From positions 6,324,001 to 6,388,000 of the forward strand of contig NZ_CP107853.1 of the NCBI RefSeq assembly GCF_036013525.1: a stretch of DNA of 64,000 nucleotides, written 5' to 3'. The notes under the pieces were generated by a model. It worked only from the letters and a program-made list of their open reading frames with translations, was not told the origin of the DNA and made no database searches. Numbering within the stretch: the stretch's first letter is position 1; each line of letters begins with the position of its first letter. Origin of the DNA: Nonomuraea sp. NBC_00507 (GTDB lineage: Bacteria; Actinomycetota; Actinomycetes; Streptosporangiales; Streptosporangiaceae). This document shows positions 32,564 through 41,683 of the stretch, in pieces. The translations under genes were made by a program, and so were the position numbers.

Positions 32564-33894
32564 CAGGCGCCGTACTTCTTCCGGTTCTGCTCGAGGATCT
32601 TGTCCGCTTTGGCGGACGCTTCGGTGAGCGCGTCCTTCGGGCTCTTCTTCAGCAGGATCGCCGCGTTGATGGCCTGGTCCACGACGGCGGAGGCGTCGCC
32701 GATGCCGGCCACGGACGGCAGGAAGTACAGGTTGTCGATCTGGGAGCCGATGGCCGCCTGCTCCGTGAGCGCCTGGAACTCGGCGCCGTCGCGGATGGAC
32801 TTGCGCGCCGGCACCTGCCCCGCTTTGGCCCATTCGATGGAGTGTCCGCTGATCCAGTTGATGAAGACCTTGGCCGCGGTCAGCTTGTTCTGATCGGATG
32901 TGCGCTGCTTGAAGACCACGAACTGGTGGGAGCCCGCCCAGGCGGCGGGCTTCGTGCCGATCTGGGGGAGTGGCGCCACGCCCCACTCCAGGTCCTTGAC
33001 CGCGCGCAGCGTGTTGATGGACCAGATGCCGTTCCAGTTGAAGGCGTTCTTGCCGTTCTGGAGGGCGATGAGGTCGGCGTCCTGTCCCACGTTCTTGGGG
33101 CTGTAGCCCTTGTTGACCAGCTCGACCAGCCAGGTCAGCGCCTGCACACCGGGCTCCTCGGCGAAGCGGGAGACGCTGGCGTCGTCGGCGAACAACTGCC
33201 CGCCGTGCTGGTAGAGCAGGCTGCCGAACTGCATGCTGCTGGTGAACGGGAACGGCGTCGCCCAGTGCCCCTGGATGCCGGCCTTCTTCAGGGCTTCGAG
33301 CTCGGCCAGGTATTCCTCGCCGGTCTTGGGCGGGTTGTCGGGGTCGAGCCCGGCCTTGGACAGGACGGTCTTGTTGTAGAACATGCCGAGCGGGTGCACG
33401 TCGAGCGGAATGGAGTAGCGAGCGCCCTTGTAGACGCCGGCCTGCCAGACCGGCGGGGAGAAGTCGGCCTCGGTCAGGGCGAGTGCCGTGGCCACGTCGT
33501 CGAGGGGCAGCACCACCTGGCGGGCGGCGTTGGTGGCGACGCTGTCCACGTGCATGATGCCGAGGTCGGGGCCCTGGCCGGCGGCCACCGCCGCGGGGAC
33601 CTTCGCGTAGTAGTCCGCCCACTGGTAGACGTTCATGGTCACTTTGATGGTGGGGTGGGCGGCGTTGAACTGCTCGATCAGCCGCTTCATGAACGGGCCG
33701 TCGCCGCCGGTGAAGCCGTTCCAGAACGAGAGGGAGACCGCCGGGCCCGTGTACGTCGTCGGGGCCGCCGTCGTCGCCGGCTGCTGAGCGGCCTGTCTCG
33801 GCCCGCCGCCCCCGCCGCAACCGGTGAGAACGAGGGCTCCGAGGCCGAGGCCGAGCGCACGTCGCCGGGTGAGGTTGTCCAGGGACATCTGCAT
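32563..33894 (-). CDS. ABC sugar transporter substrate-binding lipoprotein
   Basis: 443 residues of the CUT1 family 1 solute-binding type. Twin-arginine-like RRRALGLGLGALVLTGCG with lipobox (Cys about residue 26) means it is exported and lipid-anchored. Family landmarks are VSLSFWNGFTGGDGPFMKRL, FNAAHPTIKVTM and the domain-crossing IPLDVHPLGMFYNKTVL. ATG 33894 has AGGAG four bases upstream. First gene of the arabinoside import operon, behind three LacI-type operator sites (33928-33984). Ligand is presumably an arabino-oligosaccharide, inferred from GH43 and GH51 neighbours. Confidence 0.93.
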   Translation of the reverse strand: MQMSLDNLTRRRALGLGLGALVLTGCGGGGGPRQAAQQPATTAAPTTYTGPAVSLSFWNGFTGGDGPFMKRLIEQFNAAHPTIKVTMNVYQWADYYAKVPAAVAAGQGPDLGIMHVDSVATNAARQVVLPLDDVATALALTEADFSPPVWQAGVYKGARYSIPLDVHPLGMFYNKTVLSKAGLDPDNPPKTGEEYLAELEALKKAGIQGHWATPFPFTSSMQFGSLLYQHGGQLFADDASVSRFAEEPGVQALTWLVELVNKGYSPKNVGQDADLIALQNGKNAFNWNGIWSINTLRAVKDLEWGVAPLPQIGTKPAAWAGSHQFVVFKQRTSDQNKLTAAKVFINWISGHSIEWAKAGQVPARKSIRDGAEFQALTEQAAIGSQIDNLYFLPSVAGIGDASAVVDQAINAAILLKKSPKDALTEASAKADKILEQNRKKYGA

Positions 33895-33927
33895 CACACT
33901 CCTGACCCATATGGTGATGCCTCGTTC

Positions 33928-33984
33928 TACATCGTTGTATCTAACGTTGTAAACAGCGCCGCCGGGGTTCGTTACAGCGTTGTA
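33928..33984. promoter_or_regulatory. Three LacI-type operator sites before the import operon
   Basis: TACATCGTTGTA (33928-33939), TCTAACGTTGTA (33940-33951) and TACAGCGTTGTA (33973-33984) all match the perfect palindrome TACAACGTTGTA in 10 or 11 of 12 positions. They lie 34 to 90 bases before the binding-protein start. The same element occurs twice before the GH51 gene, with the LacI gene between the two sites. Confidence 0.75.
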
Positions 33985-34086
33985 AACCGGGCCCGTCCAC
34001 TGCCCGCGCGCATGCCGGACACCGCCGTGAGCAGCCCATCGGGGGCGGGGACGTGCCGCCAGGGGGCACGAGACACCAGGCGGTGG

Positions 34087-35088
34087 CTAGGGCGCGGTGG
34101 TTTCGCGGGCGAGGAGGCGGTGGGGGGCGCAGAGCTCCTGGGGCGGTGGCCCGGAGGTGCCGGCCAGGCGCGTGGCGAGGAGATCGACGGCGGATTCGGC
34201 GATGTGGGTCTTGTCCGGCGCGATCGTCGACAGGCTGGGAGTGGAGAAGCGGCCGTCCTCGATGTCGTCGAACCCGATCAGCGCCACGTCCTGCGGCACC
34301 CGCACCCCTCTGGACAGCAGCGTGCGCAGCGCGCCCAGCGCCAGCGTGTCGTTGAAGCAGAAGACCGCGTCGGGCGGCGAACCCGACTCGAGCAGCCGCA
34401 CCATCGCGGCCGCCCCGTCCGAGCGGTGGAAGTCGCGCACGTACGCCACCGCGTGCGCCGTCAGCGAGGAGTCGGCCAGCGCGCTCTGGAACCCGCGCAA
34501 CCGCTGCTTGGCCGTCATGGCCGAAGCAGAGCGCTGGGCCCCGATGGCGGCGATGCGGCGGCGGCCGAGCTCGATCAGGTGTGTCGTGGCCAGCCGCGCC
34601 GCCGCGATGTTGTCCACCGCGATGTGGTCGAGCCGCGAGCGGCCGACCCGCTCGCCGAGCAGGACCATCGGTGTGTGGTCCGTCCTGGCCGCCAGATCGG
34701 CGCGGGTGAGCGCGAGCGGGCTGAACAGCAGGCCGTCGATGAGCTGGGCCCTGATGCCGGACACCACCAGCAGCTCCTTGGCCCGCTCGCCCTGGGTCTG
34801 GTCGATGAGCACGGTCCACCCGTGCCGGTCGGCCGCCTCGATCACCCGGGTGGCGAGCTCGGCGAAGTAGGGGATGGACAGGTCGGGGACGGCCAGCGCG
34901 ATCACGCCCGATCGGCCCTGGCGCAGGTTGCGCGCCGACAAGTTGGGCCGGTAGGCCAGCTCGGCGATCGCCGCCTCGACCTTGGTGCGGGTGTCGTGGC
35001 TGACGTGCGGATAGCCGTTCACGACGTTGGAGACGGTTTTGACGGACACTCCGGCGTGCTCGGCGACGTCCTTCAGCCGTGGCCGCAT
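34087..35088 (-). CDS. LacI-family transcriptional regulator of the arabinoside genes
   Basis: 333 residues. N-terminal helix-turn-helix and hinge: RLKDVAEHAGVSVKTVSNVV, then NLSARNLRQGRSGVIALAVP; the rest is a periplasmic-binding-protein-like sensor domain with VALIGFDDIEDG and STIAPDK near the end. GGGGGG lies just before ATG 35088. It sits between the import operon and the divergent GH51 gene, and five copies of a TACAACGTTGTA-like operator flank it, so it very likely represses both until an arabinose-type sugar is present. Confidence 0.93.
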   Translation of the reverse strand: MRPRLKDVAEHAGVSVKTVSNVVNGYPHVSHDTRTKVEAAIAELAYRPNLSARNLRQGRSGVIALAVPDLSIPYFAELATRVIEAADRHGWTVLIDQTQGERAKELLVVSGIRAQLIDGLLFSPLALTRADLAARTDHTPMVLLGERVGRSRLDHIAVDNIAAARLATTHLIELGRRRIAAIGAQRSASAMTAKQRLRGFQSALADSSLTAHAVAYVRDFHRSDGAAAMVRLLESGSPPDAVFCFNDTLALGALRTLLSRGVRVPQDVALIGFDDIEDGRFSTPSLSTIAPDKTHIAESAVDLLATRLAGTSGPPPQELCAPHRLLARETTAP

Positions 35089-35154
35089 GATCCCCCCTCT
35101 CCAGCTCGGAAAGCACTCTACAGCCAGATTTCCAACGATAGAACAATGGCCATT

Positions 35155-35178
35155 TACAACGTTGCATACGACGTTGTA
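35155..35178. promoter_or_regulatory. Two adjoining LacI-type operator sites before the GH51 gene
   Basis: TACAACGTTGCA (35155-35166) directly followed by TACGACGTTGTA (35167-35178); each differs from the palindrome TACAACGTTGTA at one position. They lie between the divergent LacI gene (start 35088) and the GH51 gene (start 35215), so one array could control both. Confidence 0.78.
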
Positions 35179-35214
35179 GAAGTGGTGGGACCCGCACGCG
35201 TGAGGAGCCGCCCT

Positions 35215-36693
35215 GTGAAGAACGCACGACTGACCCTCGATCCGGCCTTCGAGATCGCTCCCGTGAACCGGCGGCTGTTCGGCTCATTCGTGGAGCACAT
35301 GGGCCGCTGCGTCTACACCGGGATCTTCGAGCCGGGACACCCGCGCGCCGACGAGCACGGCTTCCGCACCGACGTCCTGGAGCTGACCCGCGAAATGGGC
35401 GTCAGCGTGGTGCGTTACCCGGGCGGCAACTTCGTCTCCGGCTACCGCTGGGAGGACGGCGTCGGCCCCGACCGGCCCACCCGGCTCGACCTGGCCTGGC
35501 GGCAGATCGAGACGAACCGGTTCGGGCTCAACGAGTTCATGACCTGGACCAGGAGGGCCGGGGTCGAGCCGATGATGGCCGTCAACCTCGGCACCAGGGG
35601 CATCCAGGAGGCGTGCGACCTGCTGGAGTACGCCAACCACGCGTCCGGCACGCACTGGTCGGACCTGCGCGTCAAGCACGGCGTCGCGGAGCCGTACGGG
35701 ATCAAGCTCTGGTGTCTGGGCAACGAGATGGACGGGCCCTGGCAGATCGGGCACAAGACCGCGGAGGAGTACGGCCGGCTGGCCAACGAGACCGCCAGGG
35801 CCATGCGCCTGGTGGACCCGGGGGTCGAGCTGGTGTTGTGCGGCAGTTCCAACAGCCAGATGCCGACGTTCGGGGCGTGGGAGGCGACCGTGCTGGAGCA
35901 CGCCTACGACGCGGTCGACTACCTCTCGCTGCACGCCTACTACGAGGAGAACGGCGACCTCGACAGCTTCCTCGCGGCGGCGGTCGACATGGACCGCTTC
36001 ATCTCGTCGGTGGTCGCGACCGCCGACCACGTCCGGGCCAAGCTGCGCAGGAACAAGTCGATCAAGTTGTCGTTCGACGAGTGGAACGTCTGGAACCAGT
36101 CCCGCTTCGAAGGACGTGAGCAGGGCGACTTCGACGAGGCGCCCGAGCTCATCGAGGACACCTTCACGGCCGCCGACGCCGTGGTGGTCGGTGACTTCCT
36201 CATCACGCTGCTGCGCCACGCCGACCGGGTGAGCGTGGCCTGCCAGGCGCAGCTGGCCAACATCATCGCGCCGATCCGCACCTCACCAGGAGGTCCGGCC
36301 TGGCGGCAGACGATCTTCCACCCGTTCGCGCTGACCGCCCGCCACGCGCGCGGCACCGTGCTGCGGGTGGAGCCGCGCTCGCCCCTGCTGGACACCTCCA
36401 GGTATGGCGAAGCGGCGCAGCTGTCCAGCGTCGCCACCCTCGACGAGGAAGGCGTGACGGTGATCGCGGTCAACCGAAGCGCCCACGAGGAGCTCGACCT
36501 GACCGCCGATCTGCGCTCCGCCGGTCCGCTCCGGGTGGCGGAGACGCACCTGCTGGCGGCCGGCGCCGACCCGCATGCGACCGAGGTGGCCGTCGTGCCC
36601 CTGGCCAACGCACGGCTCGACGGGGGAGAGCTGCGTGCCGTGCTCCCGGCCGCGTCCTGGAGCCTGATCCGTCTCACCTTCCCCAAGGACTGA
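35215..36693 (+). CDS. Alpha-L-arabinofuranosidase, glycoside hydrolase family 51
   Basis: 492 residues, no signal peptide, so cytoplasmic: it frees L-arabinose from imported arabino-oligosaccharides with retention of configuration. Catalytic acid/base Glu171 in WCLGNEMDGPW and nucleophile Glu289 in LSFDEWNVW are intact; VRYPGGNFVSGYRWEDGVG is the typical substrate loop. The C-terminal 130 residues form the usual beta-sandwich. GTG 35215 has GAGGAG at 35202-35207, seven bases upstream. Divergent from the LacI regulator, which has operator sites in the gap. It completes the pathway: GH43 outside, ABC import, GH51 inside. Confidence 0.95.
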   Translation: MKNARLTLDPAFEIAPVNRRLFGSFVEHMGRCVYTGIFEPGHPRADEHGFRTDVLELTREMGVSVVRYPGGNFVSGYRWEDGVGPDRPTRLDLAWRQIETNRFGLNEFMTWTRRAGVEPMMAVNLGTRGIQEACDLLEYANHASGTHWSDLRVKHGVAEPYGIKLWCLGNEMDGPWQIGHKTAEEYGRLANETARAMRLVDPGVELVLCGSSNSQMPTFGAWEATVLEHAYDAVDYLSLHAYYEENGDLDSFLAAAVDMDRFISSVVATADHVRAKLRRNKSIKLSFDEWNVWNQSRFEGREQGDFDEAPELIEDTFTAADAVVVGDFLITLLRHADRVSVACQAQLANIIAPIRTSPGGPAWRQTIFHPFALTARHARGTVLRVEPRSPLLDTSRYGEAAQLSSVATLDEEGVTVIAVNRSAHEELDLTADLRSAGPLRVAETHLLAAGADPHATEVAVVPLANARLDGGELRAVLPAASWSLIRLTFPKD

Positions 36694-36762
36694 GATGCCG
36701 GCGCCGGACCACTGCAAGCCGAGGTCAATTCCCGCGCAAGGAGCCCTGCTTAGCGTCGGGGT

Positions 36763-37416
36763 GTGTCCAAACGACTGGTTCTTCTCGGCGGCGCCACCCT
36801 CACGGCGGTCGCAAGCCTGACGCTCGCCTCCGTCAATCCCGCCTCCGCTGCTTCGGGCGCTCCTGCCGCGGCCGGGGCGCCCGCGCCCGGCAAGGTGGCG
36901 AACAAGCTGTTGCGCGCCTGGCTGGCCGCGGACCGCACGGCTGCCGCCAAGGTGGCCACCCCTGCGGCGGTGAACACGATCTTCACCTACGCCTATCGCG
37001 CCCCCGACCGTTTCGGCGGCTGCTCCGGCAACGTGTGCCGGTTCGTCCACACCAGCGTGCGGGTGCCCGGTGGGCTCGACGGCATCGCGATGGTCGTGAC
37101 CGGCTCGAAGGTCACCAAGGTCTACCTGTCGCGGCACGTCGTCACGCCGTCCAAGGTGGCCGCGCACCTGCTCGCCGCCTGGAAGCGGGGCGAGCGGTAC
37201 AGCGGGCTCGAGGTCGGCAGCGTGGGGGCGGTGAAGACGCTGTTCAAGGTGAAGTACGACCCGCACGGCGTCACCCACTACTTCCAGGGCTGCAGCAAGG
37301 AGCCGAAGGGCCACTCGTGCGCCTACTCCTACGACGGCGGTGCGATGGTGATGCACGTGCGCGGCTCCAAGACCACCGGCTACGAGGTCGGCTCGATCAC
37401 CTACATCGCTGACTGA
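36763..37416 (+). CDS. Secreted protein with an internal duplication, function unknown
   Basis: 217 residues. Signal peptide MSKRLVLLGGATLTAVASLT with cleavage near NPASAAS. The mature part is two copies of an approximately 80-residue unit. Unit 1 has ANKLLRAWLAADR, AAVNTIFTYAY, FGGCSGNVCRF and GIAMVVTGSKVTK; unit 2 has AAHLLAAWKRGER, GAVKTLFKVKY, FQGCSKEPKGHSCAY and AMVMHVRGSKTTG. Each unit holds one Cys pair, likely a disulfide. Not a family I can name. GTG start; AAGGAG lies 18 bases upstream, too far to be convincing. Confidence 0.75.
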   Translation: MSKRLVLLGGATLTAVASLTLASVNPASAASGAPAAAGAPAPGKVANKLLRAWLAADRTAAAKVATPAAVNTIFTYAYRAPDRFGGCSGNVCRFVHTSVRVPGGLDGIAMVVTGSKVTKVYLSRHVVTPSKVAAHLLAAWKRGERYSGLEVGSVGAVKTLFKVKYDPHGVTHYFQGCSKEPKGHSCAYSYDGGAMVMHVRGSKTTGYEVGSITYIAD

Positions 37417-37465
37417 CGGCCGGCACAACCCGCCCTTGCCCGCGGAGGGGGAGGCGCTGGCACGC

Positions 37466-39184
37466 CTAGCGGCTCTTGTGGAGGAAGGCGGTCAGGCGGT
37501 CCCACGGCCACGTGTTGATCACGTCCTCCGCGGTGAGCCAGCCGCGCTGGGCCGTCCCGATGCCGTAGCGCATGTTGGCCAAGTGGCCGACCGCATGAGA
37601 GTCGCTGTCGACGGCGAACTTCACGCCGTACCCATGCGCCTGCCGGATCAGGTCGGCGGCCAGGTCCAGGCGGTCGGGGAAGGCGTTGATCTCCAGCGCG
37701 GTGCCGGAGCGCGCGCAGGCCTGGAAGACCTGATCCCAGTCCACCTCGATCGGCGGGCGGCGGCCGATCAGGCGGGCGCTGGGATGGCCGATGATGTGGA
37801 CGTGCGGGTTCCGCGCGGCGCGTACCAGCCGCCGGGTCATCTTGGCCCGCGGCAGGTCGAAGTGGGAGTGCACCGAGGCCACGCACACGTCGAACCCGGC
37901 CAGCACGTCGGACGGCCAGTCCACCTGGCCGTCGGGGCCGATGTTGAGCTCGACGCCGTGCAGCAGCCGCAGCCCGGACGTGCCCTCGAGCGCGCGCAGC
38001 CGCTCGCGTTGCGCGAGGGCCTTGTCCAGGGTCATGCGCTGCATGTACAGGTCGGGCCCGTGGTCGGTGACGGCGTAGTAAGCGTACCCGCGTTCGGCCG
38101 CGGCGGCGACCATGTCCTCGAGCGAGGCGTGGCCGTCGGTGAGGTCGGTGTGGGTGTGCAGGTCGCCGCGCAGGTCGTCCTCGGTGACCAGCTCGGGCAG
38201 GTCTCCGGCCAGCGCGGCCTCGATCTCGCCGGTGTCCTCGCGCAGGGTCGGCGGGATCCACGGCAGGCCGAGCCGCTGGTAGACCTCCTCCTCGGTGCGG
38301 GAGACGATCTTCTCGTCGGTGACGGCGTCGAACAGGCCGTACTCCGACAGCTTGAGCTTGTGGTGCTGGGCGATCTCGCGGGTGCGGATGTTGTGCGCCT
38401 TGGCGCCGGTAAAGTACTGCACGGCGGCGCCCCACGCGTCCGGCGGCACGACGCGGAGGTCCACCTGCAGCCCCTGGTCCGTGCGGAGCGAGGTCTTCTT
38501 GTCGCCGCGCACGATGACCTCGGTCACGCACGGTAGCCCGGCAAAGGCGTCCATCAGCACCTTCGGCCGGTTGGACGTGGCCAGGACGTCGATGTCGCCG
38601 ATGGTGTCCTTCATGCGGCGCAGCGACCCGGCGTAGCCGCAGCGCCGGCAGCCCCCTACGTCCTGCAGCGCCGCCACGATGTCCTCGGCCAGCGGCATGG
38701 CCACGCCGATGTGGACCCGCCGGCCCGCGTCCCGCAGCAGGGCGATGCCGTGCAGCAGGTTCTCCTCGGTCTTGGCGCCGAATCCCGGCAGGTCCCGCAG
38801 GGCGCCCGCGGCGATCGCGGACTCCAGGCTTTCCGGGGAATCCACCCCCAGGCTCTGGTGCAGCACCATCGCCCGCTTGGGGCCGAGCGCGGGGATATGA
38901 GTGAGTGCGCGGACCCCGGCGGGAATGCGGGTGCGCAGCTCCTCGAGCTTCGGCATGGTGCCGGAGCGCAGGTATTCGGCCACCTTGGCGGCGATCGACT
39001 CGCCTACGTTAGGGATCCGCCGCAGCGCGCCGGCGTCGTAGCCGGCGATGTCGTCCGGATAGGCGCCCACGGACCGGGCTGCCTTCTGGTAAACGCGGAC
39101 CTTGAAATCCTCATGGCCGGTGATGGCGAGCAGATCAGCGTACTCCTCCAGCACGGCGGCCACGTCGTCGTTGGTGCGTGCCAT
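37466..39184 (-). CDS. polX: PolX family DNA polymerase / 3'-5' exonuclease
   Basis: 572 residues. N-terminal helix-hairpin-helix part (RRIPNVGESIAAKVAEYL and LTHIPALGPKRAMVLH), pol-beta nucleotidyltransferase core with GSLRRMKDTIGDIDVLATS (two catalytic Asp) and the third Asp in LQVDLRVV, then a C-terminal PHP phosphoesterase domain (GDLHTHTDLTDG, AVTDHG, VASVHSHF, DSDSHAVGH) that provides metal-dependent exonuclease activity. Bacterial PolX fills short gaps in base excision repair. All motifs look intact. Converges with the duplicated-repeat gene. Confidence 0.95.
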   Translation of the reverse strand: MARTNDDVAAVLEEYADLLAITGHEDFKVRVYQKAARSVGAYPDDIAGYDAGALRRIPNVGESIAAKVAEYLRSGTMPKLEELRTRIPAGVRALTHIPALGPKRAMVLHQSLGVDSPESLESAIAAGALRDLPGFGAKTEENLLHGIALLRDAGRRVHIGVAMPLAEDIVAALQDVGGCRRCGYAGSLRRMKDTIGDIDVLATSNRPKVLMDAFAGLPCVTEVIVRGDKKTSLRTDQGLQVDLRVVPPDAWGAAVQYFTGAKAHNIRTREIAQHHKLKLSEYGLFDAVTDEKIVSRTEEEVYQRLGLPWIPPTLREDTGEIEAALAGDLPELVTEDDLRGDLHTHTDLTDGHASLEDMVAAAAERGYAYYAVTDHGPDLYMQRMTLDKALAQRERLRALEGTSGLRLLHGVELNIGPDGQVDWPSDVLAGFDVCVASVHSHFDLPRAKMTRRLVRAARNPHVHIIGHPSARLIGRRPPIEVDWDQVFQACARSGTALEINAFPDRLDLAADLIRQAHGYGVKFAVDSDSHAVGHLANMRYGIGTAQRGWLTAEDVINTWPWDRLTAFLHKSR

Positions 39185-39244
39185 CTCGCATCATCCCCCA
39201 CACACCCCCTATCCCGAAAACGCGCCGGCTATCCGACTGAGCCG

Positions 39245-41683
39245 TCAGCCGTCCTCCTCCACCCGCACCGTGCCCGCGGTCCCGTCGATCGTGATCAGCT
39301 GACCCGTCTTGATCTCGTGTGTGGCGTTGCGGACGCAGATGACCGCGGGGATGCCGTACTCCCTGGCCACGGTGGGACCGTGTGCCACCGGCGAGCCCGT
39401 CTCGGTCACCAGTCCCGCCGTCGTCATGAACAACGGGGTCCAGCCAGGATCCGTCGTGGGAGCCACGAGGATCTCGCCCGGCTCGATGTGCGCGCCGGCC
39501 GGGTCGCGGATCACCCGCGCCCTGCCGGTCGCCCTGCCGGCGGCCCCTGCCATCCCGGTCAGCACCCCCTCTTCCACGGGCCCCTGCGGGGCGAGCGCCT
39601 CCACGTCGGTCCCGTCCGACAGGAGGGCTCCCGGGACGGTGTGGCGCCGCAGCTCCCGCTCGTACTCGGCGCGGCGCGCCGCGACCAGGTCCCGATGATC
39701 GGCTCCCTCGTGTACGGCGGCGCGGGCCTCGAAGAGGTCGAGGAACATGATGTCGCCGGCGCGCTCCAGCAGGCCGCGCGCGGCCAGGTCGGTTCCGATG
39801 AGCAGGAGTTGCCGCCGCGCGGCCTGGATCGCCGGCAGCCAGGCGAACTTCGCGATCTCCCGGAGCCCGGTGAGCTTGCGCGAGCGGCGCATCAGGAACG
39901 TCGCGAGCCGCCCGCGTACCGGTCGCGTGCGCCGCGCTCGCCGCGACAGCGTGTCGATCATCTGCTCCGCCTTCTGGGCGGCCTGCTCGAACCGCCGGTC
40001 GGGCGCCTGTTCGGGGTCGTCCACCCGAAGGTAGTTGGCGATCGTGGCGAAGAGGGGAGCGGGGTTCTCCTCCCAGCGGGGCATGCCGACGTCGATCTCG
40101 GCGGCCGCGCGTATGCCGTACCTGTCGAGAAAACCGGCCATCCCGATGTCGGGGAGGTCCCCCGCGTGATACCTCGCGGCGAGTTCCGCCGGCGGGGTGC
40201 CGAGGAACAGGTCGCGGTGGTCCCGCGCGTGAACCGCGATCCTCCAGAGGGCGAGGTCCATCTCCGTGGTCACGTTGTACGGCATCCCGCCGAGGACGAC
40301 GTCCAGCTCGTCGTCGGCGGCGACGCCGTCGAGCAGCCCTGAGGGCGCCGTGCCGGCGATCATCCCGGCTATCAGCGGCCACACCAGCCGCATCATGCCG
40401 CGACCCATGACCGGCTTGTGGGAGTCCTCGATCACCCAGCGGAGCCGCTCGGCCGACGTGGCCGGCTCGGCCGGCGGCGTGATCTGGCGCCTGATCTCCG
40501 CCACGGCGCGATAGGCCCTGGCCCGGGCCGTGTCCGGACGCGCCAGGCTCCTGACGATGCCGGCGATCGCGCGGGGCGCCAGCCGTGCCGTCATCTTCAC
40601 GGCATTGCCGAGATGGAACGGCAGGCCGGGCCGCGGGGCGAACCGCGGATCGTCCAGCATGCGCTCCACGGCGCCCTGTACCCGCGGGCCGTACACCTGG
40701 AGAGAAGTCCCCAGCCGCCTGCGCATCGACGTGTTGCGCATGAAGTCGGTCAGATCGAAGTAGAGCCGCCCGCCGATGGGGACCAGCCGAGGCAGCGGAT
40801 CGCGCGGATCGATGGAGGCGCCCATCTCCGTGAACCACATGCCCGACCCCGTCTTGAGCAGCGACACCCCCATCGGCGTGGTCGGCCTGAGCATCCCTTG
40901 GATGTGGCCGAACTCGAGGTAGAGCCGCGTGTCGCCGGTGTCAGGCGGGGCCGGGAACAGGGTGGTGATCGGCCGGGACTGCAGCAGCCACAGCGTGCCG
41001 TCCGCATCGATCGCCCACTCGATGTCCTGCGGCGAGCCGAAGTGCTCTTGCAACCGCCGCCCGGCGTCCCGCAGCTCGTCGAGTTGCTCCTCGCCGACGC
41101 ATCCGTCTCCGTTCGGCACGGCCGGCGCCTGGTGACCGAAGACGTAGTGGTCGGGGACGACCGTGCCCTCCACGATGGCGGTGCCCAGCCCAGGGGCGGC
41201 GTCGACGACCATCTCGGTGCGGCAGCCGCTGATCGGGTTGGCGGTGAACAGCACACCCGCGACCACGGGGTCGATCATGCGCTGGACCACCACGGCCATG
41301 GAGGCGTCCGCGACGCCCGCCGTGGCGCGGTAGGCCACAGCCCGTTCGGTGTACAGGGAGTCCCAGCACCTGCGGACCGCATCGATGAGCGCATCGGCGC
41401 CTTCGACGTTGAGATAGGTGTCCTGCTGGCCGGCGAAGCTGGCGTCCGGCAGGTCCTCGGCGGTGGCGCTGGAACGCACGGCCACGCGCCCGCCGCCGAG
41501 CCGCGCGTAGGCGGCGATCAGCTCACTCTCCGGGAGGTCTCTGGAGGTGTAGGACTCGACGGTCAGGCAGAAGCCGTCCGGAACCCGCTCACCCGCCTTG
41601 ATCATCTCGCCGAGCCCGGCGGCCTTGCCACCCACGAGATCGATCATGGAAGAGTCGATCTCAGATAGATGGATGAGTTTCAT
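39245..41683 (-). CDS. Rifampicin-phosphotransferase-like PEP/pyruvate-binding enzyme
   Basis: 812 residues with the order of rifampicin phosphotransferases: N-terminal ATP-grasp domain (GGKAAGLGEMIKAG, VAVRSSATAEDLPDASFAGQ, VVQRMIDPVVAGVLFTANP, WLLQSRPIT), a long central domain that in that family binds the drug, and a C-terminal swivelling phospho-His domain with TETGSPVAHGPTVAREYG, His about 768. PEP synthases have a different C-terminal PEP-binding barrel, absent here. ATG 41683 is preceded by AGGAGG at seven bases and lies within the end of the MarR gene (23-base overlap), so they are co-translated. Whether rifamycins are the substrate is not proven. Confidence 0.87.
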   Translation of the reverse strand: MKLIHLSEIDSSMIDLVGGKAAGLGEMIKAGERVPDGFCLTVESYTSRDLPESELIAAYARLGGGRVAVRSSATAEDLPDASFAGQQDTYLNVEGADALIDAVRRCWDSLYTERAVAYRATAGVADASMAVVVQRMIDPVVAGVLFTANPISGCRTEMVVDAAPGLGTAIVEGTVVPDHYVFGHQAPAVPNGDGCVGEEQLDELRDAGRRLQEHFGSPQDIEWAIDADGTLWLLQSRPITTLFPAPPDTGDTRLYLEFGHIQGMLRPTTPMGVSLLKTGSGMWFTEMGASIDPRDPLPRLVPIGGRLYFDLTDFMRNTSMRRRLGTSLQVYGPRVQGAVERMLDDPRFAPRPGLPFHLGNAVKMTARLAPRAIAGIVRSLARPDTARARAYRAVAEIRRQITPPAEPATSAERLRWVIEDSHKPVMGRGMMRLVWPLIAGMIAGTAPSGLLDGVAADDELDVVLGGMPYNVTTEMDLALWRIAVHARDHRDLFLGTPPAELAARYHAGDLPDIGMAGFLDRYGIRAAAEIDVGMPRWEENPAPLFATIANYLRVDDPEQAPDRRFEQAAQKAEQMIDTLSRRARRTRPVRGRLATFLMRRSRKLTGLREIAKFAWLPAIQAARRQLLLIGTDLAARGLLERAGDIMFLDLFEARAAVHEGADHRDLVAARRAEYERELRRHTVPGALLSDGTDVEALAPQGPVEEGVLTGMAGAAGRATGRARVIRDPAGAHIEPGEILVAPTTDPGWTPLFMTTAGLVTETGSPVAHGPTVAREYGIPAVICVRNATHEIKTGQLITIDGTAGTVRVEEDG

